Assembly: GCA_001430745.1 (NCBI GenBank)
Contig: KQ482018.1
Coordinates: forward strand, 921,898-955,126
Origin: Auxenochlorella pyrenoidosa
Lineage: Eukaryota; Chlorophyta; Trebouxiophyceae; Chlorellales; Chlorellaceae
Direction: 5' to 3'
Length of the DNA: 33,229 nucleotides
The notes beneath the pieces were generated by a model. That model saw only the letters and a program-made list of their open reading frames with translations, was not told the DNA's origin and did not search any database. This document shows positions 8,528 to 21,899 of the stretch, piece after piece (position 1 is the first letter of the stretch; the number at the start of each line of letters is the position of its first letter). The translations under genes were made by a program, and so were the position numbers.

Positions 8528-10226
8528 ATGGGCAGCGATAGCGGCAAGGATCCTAGACGGGCTTCGAGCAAGCCTGTCGTGTTGGCCTTCCTTGGGGCGG
8601 TCCTGGCGGGCTATCTCATATTCAGCCTGATCTTTGCACCAGGCGGACAGCATGGCGAGCCGGTGCGACAATCACCTGCAGGTGCGCCTCCCAGCTGCCA
8701 CCACCGCTGGCCGCTGCTGCCGCCGCTTCAAGGTTGCCTCCTCCCGTGATCCGCCACCGCTGCCCCCTCTGCTTGCTTCACGCCCCTGCCTGGACTCCCA
8801 CAGATGGCGGCGCTACGAAAGCGCAGCCGCAGAAGCAGGCATCAGGGCAGCAGCAGCAGGGAGCGGGCAGGGACATGGGCGAGGTGCAAAGGATCCTTGA
8901 GTCGCGCGCCTGTGGCTCACCCGCCGTGGACGGGTACGCCCACGTGGAGCCGCCCTGCCTGGAGGCCTCGCCCACCAACAAGTGGTGGCAGGAGAATAAG
9001 CCCAAGCCGGATGACCTGGACATCTGGATAGAGCGCGAGGCAGACTACGATGGCCTGGCAGGCGAGTGCTTGCACAATTGCACAACGCATGGGGTGTCGG
9101 CGAGGCGCGTGCGGGCGGCGTGCTTCGGACAGACTGCAAGGGCGCACATAACATGTCACTGCGCAGAAGCATGCTGCGCGTGCAGCGCCAGCAGGGTGAG
9201 CAGAGCCCCCCCGGCGCGATGCTGCAACGCTCAGTGGCTGCGCCCGGGCCCCTGGCCATGCCACCCCCCCGCTGGCCTGCCATGCCTGCAGTTGGCTGGG
9301 GCATAGGCAACACGAAGGCGAGCATCGAGGAGTGCGCAGAGGCGTGCCGGCAGCATGTGCCCAAGGGGGACGGTGGGTGCCCGCCCTGCTGGAGATGCCG
9401 CTGTGCCTGTTGTTCTGCAGCAAGATTGGTGGCAGGGCAGGCCATCATGACATGAGCGGCCTGGCCTGCATGCTTGGCTGGCAGCCCATGCGTGTTGGCC
9501 TTGGGAGACCCTCTGCAGACGCGCCTAGAGCCCCGCCCCGTCAGCCAAGCCGGCGCTGCCCTCCCCGCCTGCAGGCCCCTTTGGCAAGCTGCCCTGCAAC
9601 GCGTTTGCATGGTGCTCCGCCGAGCACTGCTTTGAGCCGGATGCGCACAAGCATGGCAAGGGGGTGAGCTCTGCGGTGCTGGGTCTGTCCGTGAGGGCCG
9701 GGCTGGGGGCGCAGCTTGACAGATTCGGACAGAGCAGGCTGACACTGCGCGTGGAGCAAGGGGTCGGATGGATGCTGCGAAGCACTGGCAGCCGCACCCC
9801 GCGCCATGCCTTCTGTGCTTTGCCAGGGACCTCAATTCTGAACGCTGCCGCTTGCTGTGCACCTCACTGCTGATGCTTGCTTGCTCCACCAATGCAGGAC
9901 TGCTGGCTGAAGTTTACAGAGGTGAGAAGCAGGGGCGCTGGCAAGCCAGCAGCCAGGCAGGCAGGAAGGGCCGGCAGGGAAACTCACAGCCAGCGCCTGT
10001 ACGTGCATGCCTGTCGTGCATTTCACGTTCGTTCACAACCCCTGGCGTCCCGACCGTCCCGCAGGGCCCGGCCTCCCCAGAAGTGAACATGCGGGGCGCC
10101 CTGTCCAAGGCCATGAGGCAGCGGCACCCCGACGCACCGGAGCGGGTGCAGTGGCACGCGGGGGTGCTGCTGCCGCATGGCGTTAAGCTCACCAACGGCA
10201 GCTGGAGCCCGCGGCACGATTGGTGA
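8528..10226 (+). CDS. Type II membrane protein with PAN/Apple-like Cys-rich domain
   Basis: Six exons (8528-8681, 8804-9061, 9292-9372, 9575-9663, 9898-9921, 10065-10226) join in phase to 255 residues. A short basic N-terminus precedes one membrane segment (residues about 17-38, VVLAFLGAVLAGYLIFSLIF), suggesting a type II anchor. A Gln-rich linker follows, then a Cys-rich domain with the spaced motifs ECAEAC, PCNAFAWCSAEHCF and DCWLKFTE, and a conserved-looking tail (LPHGVKLTNGSWSP). The Cys spacing resembles PAN/Apple domains, which bind protein or carbohydrate, but I do not recognise a named family. Exon 5 is a 24-base microexon coding DCWLKFTE. The second intron has a GC donor (GCAG|GCGAGT), and the overall phase works only with it. 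The start is the ATG just before the membrane anchor. Confidence 0.7.
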
Positions 10227-10351
10227 CAGCCGCGGCGCTGAGCGCGCTGTGCCCAAGCTGAGCTGGCCCGCCTTTCTCCACGCCTCCTTGGTGCATCAGG
10301 ACGCCATCCTCATTTGTGTATTCTTTCCTTTGTGTGTTCCATGCTTGGAAG

Positions 10352-10356
10352 TTACA
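10352..10356 (-). promoter_or_regulatory. TGTAA signal, minus strand (UBE2E-like gene)
   Basis: TTACA on the plus strand gives TGTAA about 420 bases after the stop of the E2 gene. No closer minus-strand TGTAA was found. Confidence 0.4.
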
Positions 10357-10375
10357 GTGTACAATCTAGCATGGC

Positions 10376-10380
10376 TGTAA
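10376..10380 (+). promoter_or_regulatory. TGTAA polyadenylation signal of the PAN-like gene
   Basis: TGTAA occurs 150 bases after the stop at 10226, in the expected orientation and range. Confidence 0.5.
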
Positions 10381-10772
10381 TGTACCGCTGTGGAAGGCAG
10401 CAGCGTCAGGGAAAGATTGCAGGGGAGCAGCGCAGGGAGGAGACGAGGTGCAGGGAGGCGGCACGCGATGAAATTGATGGCCTCGAAGAAGAGCGCTTGG
10501 AGCGACGAAGCTAGGAAGGCGCTTGCGCGAAGCTGCCTACTGGTGGGGGCCTACTGAAGTGGGGTAAAATTGCTGCGGGCACGCACTGCGGGCATGACGT
10601 ATGCGCTCCTGGCTATGGCTGATGCAGCAGGGCGGCGTGCTGCAGGCAGGCGTCCCGCCGGCTGCCAGGGGTAGCTGGACAGGTTGCACCCTGCGACCCC
10701 GCGCTGTTGCAGCGGGGTGTCGCTCGAGGGCGCTTTGGGGGCACTTGCTGCAGCTTGCGCCTGCACCGCGGG

Positions 10773-12835
<2,063 letters not shown>

Positions 12836-15800
12836 CTACGGCGAGGCGCCCACCACAGGCTGGCGTTGAGCCACCACCCCCTTGAGCCAGGAGTCGTAGC
12901 TGGCCAGCAGGTTCTTGTTCTCCCGCTTGTACGTCTCCAGCTTGCGCCGCATCGACTCCAGCGCCGCCTGCGGTCGAGCCAGAGGTGGCGGAGGGGGCGT
13001 TGCGTTTGGCAAGGACTGTGGCCTCGTAGGCGGCAGTCAGCATGCGCGGAATATCGTTCAAAATGCAAATCGTCGAAGCGCGCCGGCAGTGCCTGCAACG
13101 CTGAGGCACACAGGGTGACAGAATGCAACCCTCTAGCCGGGCGGTTTCCGGCACCCTGGCTGCTTGTGCCTGACGCTGCCCCACCTGGCTGCCCTCATAC
13201 GCCTCCTCGCTGCGCGCCTTGGCCGACGACATCTCGCCCAGGGAGCCCTGCGGGCCCAGGGGAGGGCAGCCAGGAGGCAAGTGCGGCGCCGGTCACATGG
13301 CCTGGTAGCAGCATGTGCTTGAGTGCGCAGCCCTTGTACACCATGGTCAGATTCTGCACCAGCTGCGCCCCCCTTCTCCCAGCTTGCTGGCATCAGCAAC
13401 CATCAGCAACCATCAGCACCCCAACAAACAACCCAGGCCAGGCCCCCACCTCCAGCTCATCCACCCGCCGCCGCATCGCCTTGGCCTCCTGCTGCGCCGC
13501 CACCTTGGCGGCCTCCTCGGTCTGCCCCAGCAAGGAAGGGGGCAGCACAGGGTGTCATGCAGCACAGGGCGCGATGCAGCACAGGGCGGTGATGCATCAA
13601 GCGCAGGCGTTCTGAGCCCGCCGGGATGCTGACGCTACAGCGCACAGGCCCTCTTTCCATGCCAGGCCGTGCAGGCGGCGTTCATGGGGAGGGCTGGGCA
13701 CCCACCTGCAGGCGGGACAGCGTGTCTGACAGCAGGCCGCCCTTGTCCTGCTGCTCCCTCATGCGGCTGCTGCTCAGGCTGGCCAGCTCCCCACGCAGCT
13801 TGCTGGCCCGCAGCTGCTCCTCATTCAGCTGGCCCCTGCAGGTGCACACCCGGGCGGTGTCGACTTCAGTCAATGGCACGCCCAGCCGGAGCGGGGCATG
13901 CACTGCGCCGAGGGATGCAGGTGCAGGCAGGAGCTCGCAGGCGCAGGCGCGTGCGCAGCAGGCAGCGGGCCTGCATCTCGCCAGGCAAGCCAGCCAGCCA
14001 GCTTTTCTGTTCTTTTCTCTGCCCTCAGATGCTCGCCTGAGCTGCGTGTTGTCCTCCCTGATGGCCTCCAGCTCGGCCCGGGCGGTGACCTGCCCCTGCT
14101 CGGCGCTGCCCAGCCCGTCCCGCGTGCGGGCCAGCTCCAGCTGGACCTGCACTCCAGGAGGGTTGGGAGGGAATGGGGCGGGGCAGAGGAAGGTCGGTGC
14201 ACATACGGAAGCAGGAAGCAGGGAGCAGGGCAGTGCGGCCCTTGTGTTAGAGAGAGCAACTACAGCAAGCAGAAGGAGCCAGCTGTTTGCATGCAGACAT
14301 GTGGGTTGCACAGCTTGAGAGACAGAAGGGCGGCAGCAGGCAGCGGGCTAAGGCAGAGGCAGCCCTGTCCCAGTCTGGCCCCACAGACAGAGAAACCCCC
14401 CACCAAACCCCAAAGCCCCATCCCACGCGACTTGCCTGCGACAACCGTGCCTCAAGCGACTTGACGACCCCCTCCAGCCGGCGCTTGTTACTGGCCGCTG
14501 CCGCCTCGCCGTCGGAGGCCTTGGCATTGAGCATGTGCAGCGCATCGGCCAGCTCCTGGGGGATGGGCAGCCCCGGGAGGAGTAGGGACAGGGGGTGTAG
14601 ACAGGGAAGGGTGTGCGGAAGGCCCAGGGAGACAGGCAAGCATACGTGTAAGGGCGGCCGCAGCTTGCAGAGCTCGCCGCTGCTGACCTGCGCACCGACT
14701 CTGCACGCCGACGATGGAAACAGCCTACCCTGCCCTCACTGTGTAAAAGCCTCCTCGGCCACCCCACCCCCTCCCACGCTTGGCCACCCACCTTGGACTG
14801 CAGGTCACGCCGCGCCAGCTCCAGCTCCCGCCCATCCGCCTCGCTCTGCAGCTGCTTGCACCGCCGCTGCCAGCCGGCGGCCTCGTCCTGAGCCGCCGCC
14901 AGCTCAGCACGCAGGGACGCCGCCTCCACCTCCTTGCCCTGCACACACCAGTTCATGCAGGGCGCGTGTCAGGAGCAGCAGCAGAGCGGGAGGACACGTG
15001 GCAATCTCCCGCTTTGCTGCGGCAAATTTCACCACTGCGGAAGCCTTGCACCATGCCAGGCAAGCCAGCCACACCACGCCCTGGCTTGCGCCGGCGCCCA
15101 GCGCTCCAAGTGCTGCTGGCCCTTTCCCCCGGCAGCGCTCCCTCCATGAGCAAACGCGCCTGCGTCTCGGCAGTCGCCTCATCGCGCGCGCGGCGCAGGC
15201 CCTCTGCCAGCCCCTTTGCCGCCTCCAGCTGCCCCTCCAGCCCCTCCGTCGCCGCCTCCCGCTCCCTGGCCGTCTCCATGAGCAGCTTGAAGGCGGCCTG
15301 GGTGTCGCCCAGCAGGCCCTGCGCCTCCTGCGCCAGGGCATGCGGCCAGGCAGGCACGATTTTGTTTTTTGGCTCCACATTCCTGCCCGCTCTTCACGCA
15401 CCGCTGGCCTGTCGCATGCATGCCAGGGGGGCGCCCACACGACCCGCCGACAAGTTATCGCTGCTGCCGTCATGCTCCCTCGCCTGCATGCAAGGGTTTG
15501 TGAGGCCACTACCCCAACCATCCCCGCTTTGCTAAATGAGCCTCCCTGGTGCACTGAGCCCTCGGAACCGCACCTTGAGGTCCTCCTCTGCTTGGTCCAG
15601 TTGGGCGGTGAGCCCCGGCACCTTGGTTGCCTGCCGCGACAGCTCACCCAGCTGCACAGGGGGGGCAGGCAGGCGGGGAGGTGGGGAAGCGGGGAAGTGG
15701 GGAGGCACTCACCCCAGGCTAAGCCACACCCACGGACCGAGCCCAGCAGGCCTACAGCAGGCACAGATTGCACCAACACTTGCCCAAGGCCTGCATGCTT

Positions 15801-18423
15801 GCCTGCTCCGCGGCGGCGCGCGCCTCGCTGCGCGCCGCCTCCAGCTCCTGCCGGCACTTGTCCAGCTTCTGGCGTGTCTCATCGTGCTCGGCCTTGAGGT
15901 CATCGTAATGGGCCTGCAGGCACGAGCGCGCCATGAATGTGGTGAGGCAAAGGCGAGGAGGCAAATAACAGCAGTTGTGCCCAGCAAAAGGGCCTCGCTG
16001 CAGCGGGCCAGTGCGCGCTCCCGGCATGTGCCCGAGCCCGCTGCTCTCCCTGTGATCCCCTAGAACAGCACCCACCGACAGACCTTCCCAGAACCCAGGG
16101 CCCGCACAGGCCGTATGCTGCGCGCCCAGGGCCCGTGGGCTGCGAGGCCGGACCAGGCCGCCACACAACCTGCCGCACAGCCTGCCACACAACCCCGCCA
16201 GCAACCACCTCCTTGGCAATATAGAGCGCCGCCGACGCCTCCAGCTCCGCCACCTGGCCCTGCAGCCCCGCCGCCTCGGCCACCGCCTCGACCCGGCCCC
16301 TCCTGGCCGCCTCCAGCTGCTCCTGGGCGGCCCGCAGGTCCTGCCGGGCGCGCGCGGCAGCGGCCTCGGCGGCGGCGCGCCCCTGGCTGGCCGCCTCGGC
16401 GTCGGCCTGGGTGCCGCGCAGCCGGGCCTCCAGCTCGCTGCAGCGGTCGGTGGTGCTGCAGGGGGGAGGGCATGCAGGGCTGGGTGTGATGCCTGGGTCA
16501 AAAAAACGCATGGCACGACTGGGAGGGAGGGATGGCAGGGGGGCTCGGCGAGCTGGCACCAGGGAGCAGGCATCCGGACCAACAGCAGGCTGGTGCACGA
16601 CATGCCTGTGATTTACAAGGCCAAGCGCCCCCGACCCCTGCTCCCAGGAATCCGACCAGGCGCCGTGCCTCTGCTGCCTGCGGCCCGGCCCTCTTCACCT
16701 GCGCAGGCTGGCCTCCAGCTCCGAGCACTTGCGCTGCTGCGCCTCCCGGCTGTGCTTCTCCAGCGCAGCTGCCGTCTTGAGCGCCTCCACCTCAGCCTGC
16801 GCACGGCCCCAGGAGCAAGGCAGGAGGACAGCGGGCCCAGCTCGGCAGATGACCTCCTGCTCCGCCGTGAGCTGGTCAACAGAGCGACCCGCCGGCTGGG
16901 TGCACGCCGTTTCGCTCCCTTGCGGGACGGCAAGGGCCTGCCGCCGCTCACCAGCAGGCCGGCCTGCGCCAGGCGCTCCTTGTTGTGGGTGGCCTCTGCC
17001 TGCAGCCTCCCCTCCCGCAGCTCAGCCGCCTCGCGCCGCGCCGCTTCCAGCGCCTGCGGCGTCGGGGGCCAACAACGCAGGGCGGGGCAGGGCGCAGGGT
17101 GGGAATCTTGGCGGATGAGCCGGGGGGCACTCCCGGGCACGGGTTAGGGGTGCACAGAGGGCGCGGGCACCGGCATGCACATGCTGCAGGGGACGCCAAT
17201 GTTGCGCTTGCAGCAGCAGCGACAGCCCCCCTGGAGGCGGCCCTCCCGCCGCACCTGCTCCAGCCCCTTGAGCTGCACAGCTGCAGCGCTGGCCTTGTCA
17301 GAGGCGCGCCCCGCGTCCAGCTCAGCATTCACCCTGCGGTGGCCCGGCCGACATGCAGGGCGGTGCGGGGCATCTCTCCACAGGCGCCTCACCCCCCCTT
17401 GCTTCATTCCTCCAGGCCTTCACTCGCAAACACTGCTGCACAATCGCGCTCGACCTGGGTCTTACACCTCCCCTTCCCTTCCCCAGGCCCTGCACCTTCT
17501 CCCCAACCAAGCGGGCGCCCTCAACCCACCTGAGCAGGTGCTCAGCCTGCAGGCGTTTGTGCAGGTCACGCACCCGCCCCTGGTGCGCCTCCTCCAGCTC
17601 CGTGCGGCCGCGCACCTCCTCCGCCAGCCGCTCCCGCAGGCCCTCCAGGCGGCCCTGCGCATGGCAGCGTGTGCTGTCGATCGCTGCTGGCAATGTGGCA
17701 ATCGCTCACCCTTGGCAGGGCGCACCCAGGCAGCCAGCACATGGCCACCCTGGCAGGGGCGGCAGGCAGCGTGCCGGCTCCCCACGGATCCTCCCTGCCA
17801 AGGCGGCCCTCCATCGACAGATCATCAAGAGGCCTGGCTTCCGACGTTGCAGCGGATTGGTTGGCCGTCCCGGCGCAGCCCCACACACCTGCTCAGCGCG
17901 GAAGCGCCCAGCAAGCGCCGCCAGCTCGCCGCGCAGCGCGCCGCCCTCGCGCTGCCCCGCGTGCCGCACGCGAGAAAGCTCCGCCGCCAGCGCCGCGTTT
18001 GCGCCCTTCATGCTGCGCGCCTGGGCGCGGGCCGCCGCGGCCTGCTGCGCCGCCTTCTCGCCATCCAGGGCTCGCGAGCCGCCAGAGAGGAGGAAGTTCC
18101 GGGGGTCGCCCTGGCCGCCGTCCCTGCTGCCCCGTTGCGACGCTGCACCCGGGGCCAGCATGAAGGGATTGCTAGTTGTTAAGAGTTTGCTCCAGGGAAC
18201 ACCCGGTAGTTGAGGCTGTACAGAATGTTGCATTGCAGGCATGGGGACAGGCAGCGGCGCGCGTCTCACCCCGCTTGGAGGCAGCGGCGGGCGAGCGGGC
18301 GCGGTTGGCAAAGTGGGTGGTTGCGGCCGCGAGGGTGGCCCGTGGGCTGTGGACCAGCACAACAGTCGTGGTTTCGCAGCCGGCGTCCTCCAAGGAGGGC
18401 TCCCCGCTACTCAAGCCCGCCAT
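12836..18423 (-). CDS. Large coiled-coil protein, 18 exons
   Basis: Exons: 18423-18270, 18142-17889, 17654-17530, 17333-17255, 17053-16952, 16796-16699, 16455-16209, 15913-15803, 15651-15574, 15327-~15160, 14938-14792, 14555-14436, 14146-14037, 13835-13706, 13521-13450, 13362-13297, 13247-13185, 12967-12836. They give about 750 residues; junctions are phase-consistent except that the end of exon 10 is uncertain. After a low-complexity N-terminus of about 60 residues the protein is almost all Ala/Glu/Arg/Leu/Gln heptads, a long parallel coiled coil, with no enzyme motif. The last exon contains KLETYKRENKNLLASYDSWL, which recalls the ILxSYDxxL segment in the middle of the spindle-checkpoint protein Mad1, but the Mad1 C-terminal domain is absent. 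GC donors follow 15803, 14436 and 14037, and probably 15160. A structural or cytoskeletal scaffold is the safest call. Exon 2's acceptor was chosen by phase. Confidence 0.75.
13388..13424. repeat. Short tandem repeat, CATCAGCAAC unit
   Basis: About three copies of a 10-base unit lie in an intron of the coiled-coil gene. The repeat has no spacers and is not a CRISPR. Confidence 0.7.
13542..13595. repeat. Short tandem repeat, GCAGCACAGGG unit
   Basis: Three imperfect copies of a unit of roughly 18 bases (ATGCAGCACAGGGCG core) lie in an intron of the coiled-coil gene, just upstream of exon 15 in coding orientation. Confidence 0.7.
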
Positions 18424-19267
18424 GGCCCGGCGCCGAAAGCGTGAAACGCCACGATAGCCTGTCCTGCCCGGCACGCCGACTCGCAACTGAGGGTTCCCAG
18501 TCGGTGCAACCGGCAGCGAATTCTTTTCTTCTTGACTTCTTGCCCAGACACTGCCAAGCTGGCGGCCCCTCTGCCGCCACCGCCGCTGCAGCCACGAGCG
18601 GCCCTTCACATGTGCCACCGGCGACCCTCTTTGCTCCTTAAAGGTCGCAACTTCATATAACTGCCCCCCTCACATGTGCTGTACTGAAGCAATTTCCAGC
18701 GCTCCCAGAAGGTGTCGCCCTGTGAGCAGCTGCAGCGTGCCTCATGGAGCAGCTCCGTCACAACACATTTGTTCCTACTGCGCGACACAAGCACCGCCTG
18801 GCACTTGGCCTGGCGGTACCTGTGTTATGTTGTCTGAATGCCGCCAGCGAGCCGTGCAATCGCTGCCGTGGGCTCGGTCTGGTTGCTCTGCGCAACCCGT
18901 CGCCGCCGCCGACACAAACCCGCCACCAGCGCAAGGTTGCCGCAATGCCTAGCATAATCATAAAAGTCGCTTGCACAGTGCTGCTGGAGCTAGTGGGGTG
19001 CTGCAAGCGTTGCGGTGACTTGCTTGGCTGCCGGGGGCGCAGCTCTGCCCCCAGGCATCCCGGCAGGGCCCTTATTGATCTCGACGGTCCAATTGAATAC
19101 GGATAGCGGTCGACTGCGCAACCAGGGCGGCTTCAGCTCATCTTTTGTGCCCAGGGTGCTGCGGCCTCAGCACTCTTGATGGGCGCTGCCAGCCGCACAG
19201 TGCAGTCGCACCCTGTCCCACCCCTTCCCCGCTGCTGGTTGTGAGCTCTTGTGTGCAGCCAGCAGCT
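18424..19267. other. Divergent promoter region of the coiled-coil and KH genes
   Basis: The two flanking genes point away from this 844-base stretch, so it should contain both promoters and 5' UTRs. No other gene and no clear TATA box was found. Confidence 0.5.
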
Positions 19268-21899
19268 ATGGCGGCGCTCAGCACTCTTACCAGCGCCGCC
19301 CTTCGCCCGGGCACCGCGGTGGCCGCCGCCTCGGCAGCCAGCCGGGCCGGCTCCACTGCAGCCTTCCGTCCCGCAGCCAAGCAGGCGCTGGGCGGCAAGG
19401 CCCTCAGCCACAACGCGCGGAGCTTTAGTGTTGCCGCCGCGGCCACTGAGGCCCCTCCCACCCCTGTGGTGGCCACCGCCCCCTCTGTGTGAGCTCCAGG
19501 GCCCGGATGTGTGGCGGGATGGCCAGCGCAGGGCTCTGTGGCAGCTCCGCATGTCGGCGCCATGCGGGACCTGTCGACGGCAGCCTCCGGCAGCGTTCCA
19601 CAGAAGCTGCCCTTTTGGCCCTGCTTCTCCCGGTGTTTATGGCCCGGAACGGTTGTCGCGCAGCAGCAAGGGCTGTGCACTGCTCCAGATCCGTTACTGC
19701 GTGGCGCGAGAGTGCCTGGCACCTGTCCCTCGGCCGCTCTGCCGCCGACCCCGCACGGCCCCCCGTCCTGCCCCTTGCAGCGACTCGGAGCGCGACTCCC
19801 GGTCCATCAATGACGCCGGCCTGCAGTTCAAGTTCATCGTGCCCTCGGCGGTGGTGGGCGCCGTGCTGGGCCGCGGCGGCGGCACCGTGGCGGCCATCAA
19901 GCGCGAGACGGGCGCGTATGTGCAGTTCACGCGGCCCGGCACCGCCACCAACTCCCCCAAGGAGCGCATGATGATCGTGGCCGTGGAGCGGCGCGACCAG
20001 CTGCCCAAGGCCATCGAGCTGGTCTTCCAGGTGGGTGCTGGCCGGCCCGCTGGCCCGACTGGTTGCGCCCGGGCCCGCGCGCCAGGGGCGGCGCCTGCCT
20101 TGCAGCACCTGGCGAGCCTGCCTGGGTGGCAGCGAGCTCGCACCACCGCGTGCACGTGCGCAGCTCTCGCCGCAGCTGGCAGCTGGCGCCAGCTGCACGC
20201 ATGCCTGGGGGCGGCCTGGAAACCGCCCGCGCCTTCCTGCCCTGACCTGCTGCCTTCTTCCTTGCTCTGCCTGGCCTCCGCCGCAGGCGATGGAGCGCGA
20301 GGGCGCCCTGGACAAGCTGCGCACCAAGCAGTTTGCGCAGGACCGCTACTTCTTCCAGCAGGTGGGTGCCAGGTCGGCCAGAGGGGCGGCGCAGGGCGCG
20401 CCCGGCGCGCCGCGGCGCCTGCAGCTGGCAGGGCACCTGGTGGGCCCGCGGCTGTGGGCCCAGGCAGCACGCCTGGCGCATCGCACCGCACCGAGCTGCG
20501 CACGAGGCCGTGCAGGCTGGGCAACTCTCATTTCTGTTCAACTTCCTGGCCCTGGGCCCCCCGCAGGTCATCCCCGCCATGTGCGCCGGCAAGGTGATGG
20601 GCCCCGGCGGCGAGGCGATCAAGTCCCTCTCCGAGCGCACCGGCTGCAGCGTGGTGGTGGAGGGCAAGTCGCCCAACGCCGCCTTTGTGCCCTTCCGCCT
20701 CGTCAACTATCTGGCGCCGGGGGCGGCCCAGATCGCGGCCGCAGTGGCCGAGGTGGTGGAACTGGTCTGCCAGGAGGAGAAGTACGAGGCCGGTGAGGCG
20801 CGGGGGGCCACGGGCCTGGGCGGATGCCGCAGGCGCTGCCGGACCCTGCGAGTTTGTGCCTGCGCTGTGCGCCTGCGCGGGGATGCTTTGGCCGGCGGCC
20901 GGCGCGCCGGCGGCTGCGCATGGCTGCTGCGGCACCGCATGCGTGCAAAGCCTTGGTAGTCGTAAGCAGCTGCCTGCCCCTTCCTGCCTGACAGCGGAAT
21001 TCGAGCGCCGCCAGCCCGCTCCGCCCCCGCCCCTGCTTCCCTCCCTGCCAGATACTCATCACCCCCGGCTGCCGCCCTCCCCCCCCCTTGGGTGCCCCGC
21101 AGGCATCCGCGAGCTGAGCTCTGTGTGCTTCCGCATCATCGAGATCCCGGAGCGCCGCGTGGGCGCCCTGCTGGGCCCCTCTGGCTCCCACATCAAAAAC
21201 CTGCAGGTGCGGCGGGGAGGGGCGCTGCCGCGGCATGCCCCGGGACATGCAGGTCGATGCGGTGGAATGGCGTGATGGGGTCGCATGACTGGGCGCTAGT
21301 ATCCCGATCGTGGCGTCCTGATGCCAGGAACACATCAGGGTCGTCATCCCACCACCAGCGTGCGCTGCTGTCGTGCGCCCCGCCAGCCTCTGCCCGCCCG
21401 CACCCGGCTCACCCGCTGCCGTGCCGCGCCCCCTGGACTGCCCACTGCCCACAGGAGGTGCTGCGCTGCAAGATGGGCGTGGCCGACAACTCGAACAAGC
21501 CTGGCTCCCGCTTTGTCAGGTGCGGACCGCAGACCGGCGGGCGCAGCCAGCCAGGCTGGGGACCGGTTATCATGCTGCCTCGGGAGACAACTTTGCGACG
21601 GTCGCGTGGCCAGCGAGCCGCCGCCAAATGGGTCCCTGTGCGAACCCGCCACTGCCTTCCCGGCGCTGTGTCCACGCCGCCTCCCACTTCCTCCCCCTCC
21701 CTGCTGCAGCATCTGGGGCGCGCCCCTGAACGTCAAGGTGGCGGTGGATGTGGTCCTCCTGGCCACCGGCCTGCTGCAGCAGCAACTGGCGGCGGAGGCG
21801 GCGACGCCGCCCAGCACCCCCCGCAGCACCCGCAGCACGCCCTTCCCCTCTAGCCTATCCCCCTCCACCGCGGCCTCTGTGAACGGCGATGCGGAGTGA
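19268..21899 (+). CDS. Triple-KH RNA-binding protein with transit-like N-terminus
   Basis: Seven exons (19268-19488, 19781-20030, 20287-20361, 20567-20792, 21103-21206, 21455-21519, 21710-21899) join in phase to 376 residues. Residues 1-70 are rich in Ala, Ser, Arg and Thr and nearly free of acidic residues, as in chloroplast or mitochondrial transit peptides. Three KH domains follow. Each has a GxxG loop that contacts single-stranded RNA or DNA: KH1 about 88-157 with GRGG (104-107), KH2 from about 183 with GPGG (194-197), KH3 from about 265 with GPSG (282-285). The tail is Ser/Thr/Pro-rich and probably disordered. The layout is like PCBP/Nova proteins; the exact family is not clear. All six introns are GT-AG. 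The gene is divergent from the coiled-coil gene and convergent with CysRS. It could alternatively start further in and be cytosolic. Confidence 0.85.

Larger units (their letters stand above)
10227..10772. other. Convergent 3' region of the PAN-like and UBE2E genes
   Basis: Two genes converge here, so the stretch is made of facing 3' UTRs. The only signals seen are two opposed TGTAA motifs 20 bases apart. Confidence 0.5.

Noticed and set aside
13022..13128. Possible extra exon of the coiled-coil gene
   Set aside because: It is open in two frames, but neither joins in phase to the exons on both sides, and the sequence is not heptad-like.
13388..13595. Possible CRISPR-like repeats
   Set aside because: The units are 10-18 bases, directly adjacent or nearly so, without unique spacers, and lie in introns of a eukaryotic gene.
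14287..15897. Long plus-strand open frame (over 500 codons) opposite the coiled-coil gene
   Set aside because: It is an antisense shadow of GC-rich exons and introns, has no family similarity and crosses the splice sites of the minus-strand gene.
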